A stretch of 64,000 bases of DNA. It comes from UBA4660 sp002405435. Lineage in GTDB: Bacteria > Bacteroidota > Bacteroidia > Flavobacteriales_D > Sanyastnellaceae. Below, one piece after another: positions 63,042-64,000 of the stretch; positions within the stretch are counted from its first letter, which is position 1; the number at the start of each line of letters is the position of its first letter. Where the stretch lies: the NCBI GenBank assembly GCA_036747335.1, contig DAIOCL010000001.1, forward strand, positions 1 through 64,000. The letters run 5' to 3'. The notes beneath the pieces were generated by a model. The model worked only from the letters and a program-made list of their open reading frames with translations, searched no databases and was not told the DNA's origin. The position numbers and the translations under genes are program-made.

Positions 63042-63049
63042 TAATTTCG
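63042..63049 (+). promoter_or_regulatory. -7 box TAATTTCG of the MscS-family gene
   Basis: TAnnTTCG variant. An ATG follows only five bases later (63055), but it runs into TAG after four codons; the ATG at 63088 in the same frame opens the long reading frame. Confidence 0.5.
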
Positions 63050-63087
63050 CCCCGATGAATTTTCTGTAGTTATCTGAGGCCCTTCGC

Positions 63088-64000
63088 ATGTGGCTTGCGC
63101 ACTGGATTGCCGAAGAGTGGGTGTCTTTTGGCACCTTCATCACCGGCTTCGGGGTGCTGGCAGCCCTGTGTTTCACTATCTGGTTTTTTACACGGGTAGT
63201 CATCATCCGTGTGATCAGGCGTATCGTCACTCGGACGGAAACCCGCTGGGATGACAAACTTTTTGAATACAAGGTTTTCCGGCAACTTGCCATGATTGTT
63301 ATCGCCATCGTGATTACGCATGCCGTGCCGGTGCTGTTCAGGCATTATCCCGACTGGCTCGTGTTTTCTCTTCCGCTGGCGCAGGTCTATGTGGTGGTGG
63401 CCATCTTGCGGGCCCTTCACGCCGTGCTGAACGCCATCAGCGACCTGCTTGAAACGACACCCAGCCTTTCCGACAAGCCTATAAGAAGCTACAAACAGGT
63501 AGCCAAGATTATTTTTCTGCTGATCGGACTGGTGTTCATTCTGAGCATCCTGCTGCGTCAGTCACCCCTTTACATTCTCACCGGGTTCGGTGCCGTAACG
63601 GCCATATTGCTGCTCATTTTTAAGGATGCCATCCTCGGCTTTACGGCGAGTATACAAATGAGTGCCATTGACCTGGTAAGAATCGGAGACTGGATTACCG
63701 TGGAGAAGTTTGGGGCAGACGGAGAGGTCATCGAAATCAACCTTACCACCGTAAAGGTCAGAAACTGGGACATGACCGTAACCCTTGTGCCATCCTATGC
63801 GCTGGTGAGTGAAAGTTTCAGGAACTGGCGCGGCATGCAGGAGAGCGAAGGACGACGCATCAAACGGTTTATGTACATCAAAATCTCCAGCATCAAATAC
63901 TGCGATGAGGACCTGTACAACCGGCTGCTCAAGGTTGAGCGCATACGCGACTACCTGCTGGAACGTCACCGAGAGATCGAGACTTTCAACACCACAGGTG
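63088..64000 (+). CDS. MscS-family mechanosensitive channel (3' end outside window)
   Basis: 304 codons are visible, read from the ATG at 63088 (MWLAHWIAEEWVSFG), preceded by GAGG nine bases upstream. Spans at about 14-35 and 68-85, further hydrophobic stretches near 94-110 and 140-160, and the pore-lining helix LTGFGAVTAILLLIFKDAILGFTASIQM (about 168-195) followed by the beta domain (VRIGDWITVEKFGADGEVIEINLTTVKVRNWD) match the YbdG/large MscS group, which opens under membrane tension. An in-frame ATG at 63055 is blocked by TAG at 63067-63069. The C-terminus is cut off by the window edge. Confidence 0.9.
   Translation, partial: MWLAHWIAEEWVSFGTFITGFGVLAALCFTIWFFTRVVIIRVIRRIVTRTETRWDDKLFEYKVFRQLAMIVIAIVITHAVPVLFRHYPDWLVFSLPLAQVYVVVAILRALHAVLNAISDLLETTPSLSDKPIRSYKQVAKIIFLLIGLVFILSILLRQSPLYILTGFGAVTAILLLIFKDAILGFTASIQMSAIDLVRIGDWITVEKFGADGEVIEINLTTVKVRNWDMTVTLVPSYALVSESFRNWRGMQESEGRRIKRFMYIKISSIKYCDEDLYNRLLKVERIRDYLLERHREIETFNTTG

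Noticed and set aside
49500..63069. TAG reassigned to a sense codon across this genome
   Set aside because: The OmpA-family gene (stop at 9759-9761) and the helical protein gene (stop at 9799-9801) end naturally at TAG with full-length family C-termini or convergent neighbours, so TAG acts as a stop. The TAA in the cyclase gene also does not fit one reassigned codon.
62949..63308. N-terminal extension of the O-methyltransferase
   Set aside because: The 120 extra codons are antisense to the MscS-family gene and unlike any methyltransferase; the Met at 62948 fits the family and has a promoter box.

Overview
The window looks like a chromosomal segment from a Bacteroidota bacterium, probably a free-living or aquatic member near the Flavobacteriales/Saprospirales/Sphingobacteriales. 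The evidence is type IX secretion (T9SS) components and a T9SS type B cargo, Bacteroidota-specific families (DUF3078, DUF4249, DUF4294, DUF6438, BatA-domain, PorP/SprF, S46 peptidase, a serine palmitoyltransferase), and -7 promoter boxes of the TAnnTTTG / TAnnTTCG type. No rRNA, tRNA, CRISPR array, insertion sequence or phage was seen. Gene density is high and most of the content is core metabolism.

Layout: the start of proS on the minus strand (1-257); a surface module of a 1961-residue repeat adhesin, its PorP/SprF partner and a lipoprotein with PD40/OmpA domains (429-9761); a block of uncharacterised proteins plus DUF3078 and fabD (9799-14700); a minus-strand run of an S46 peptidase, DUF6438 and yidC; a tightly overlapping minus-strand operon ccmB-ccmC-ccmD-ccmE-ccmF-DUF2520-kdsC (19489-26061); a zinc-less sirtuin; two paralogous beta-helix secreted proteins; a two-component-propeller/class III cyclase gene split by an in-frame TAA; DUF4294, accC, serine palmitoyltransferase and a TPR/SpoIIE phosphatase; rpsT, radC, wecB, upp, a membrane protein, a YjjG-like phosphatase, DUF3467; a catalytically suspect dihydroorotase and a BatA-domain protein; TIGR02757; a beta-oxidation cluster (marR, hydroxyacyl-CoA dehydrogenase/enoyl-CoA hydratase, thiolase, acyl-CoA dehydrogenase split by an in-frame TAG); lolD-like ATPase, sucC, trpG/pabA; an AT-richer minus-strand island (56898-61918) carrying TonB receptor, DUF4249 lipoprotein, LytS-type histidine kinase and LytTR regulator in four overlapping frames; an O-methyltransferase; and a truncated MscS-family channel.

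How the genes work together: the adhesin/SprF/OmpA trio should export and anchor a giant surface protein. The ccm genes assemble c-type cytochromes, but the ATPase CcmA is absent here and CcmE carries a Cys instead of the usual heme-binding His. The fad cluster degrades fatty acids under a MarR regulator. The strongest candidate for an unusual system is the receptor-lipoprotein-kinase-regulator operon at 56898-61918, whose base composition differs from its surroundings. Also worth checking are two (possibly three) in-frame stop codons in otherwise intact genes, and a set of genes whose -7 box lies only 4-5 bases before a GTG or ATG start, implying leaderless mRNAs.
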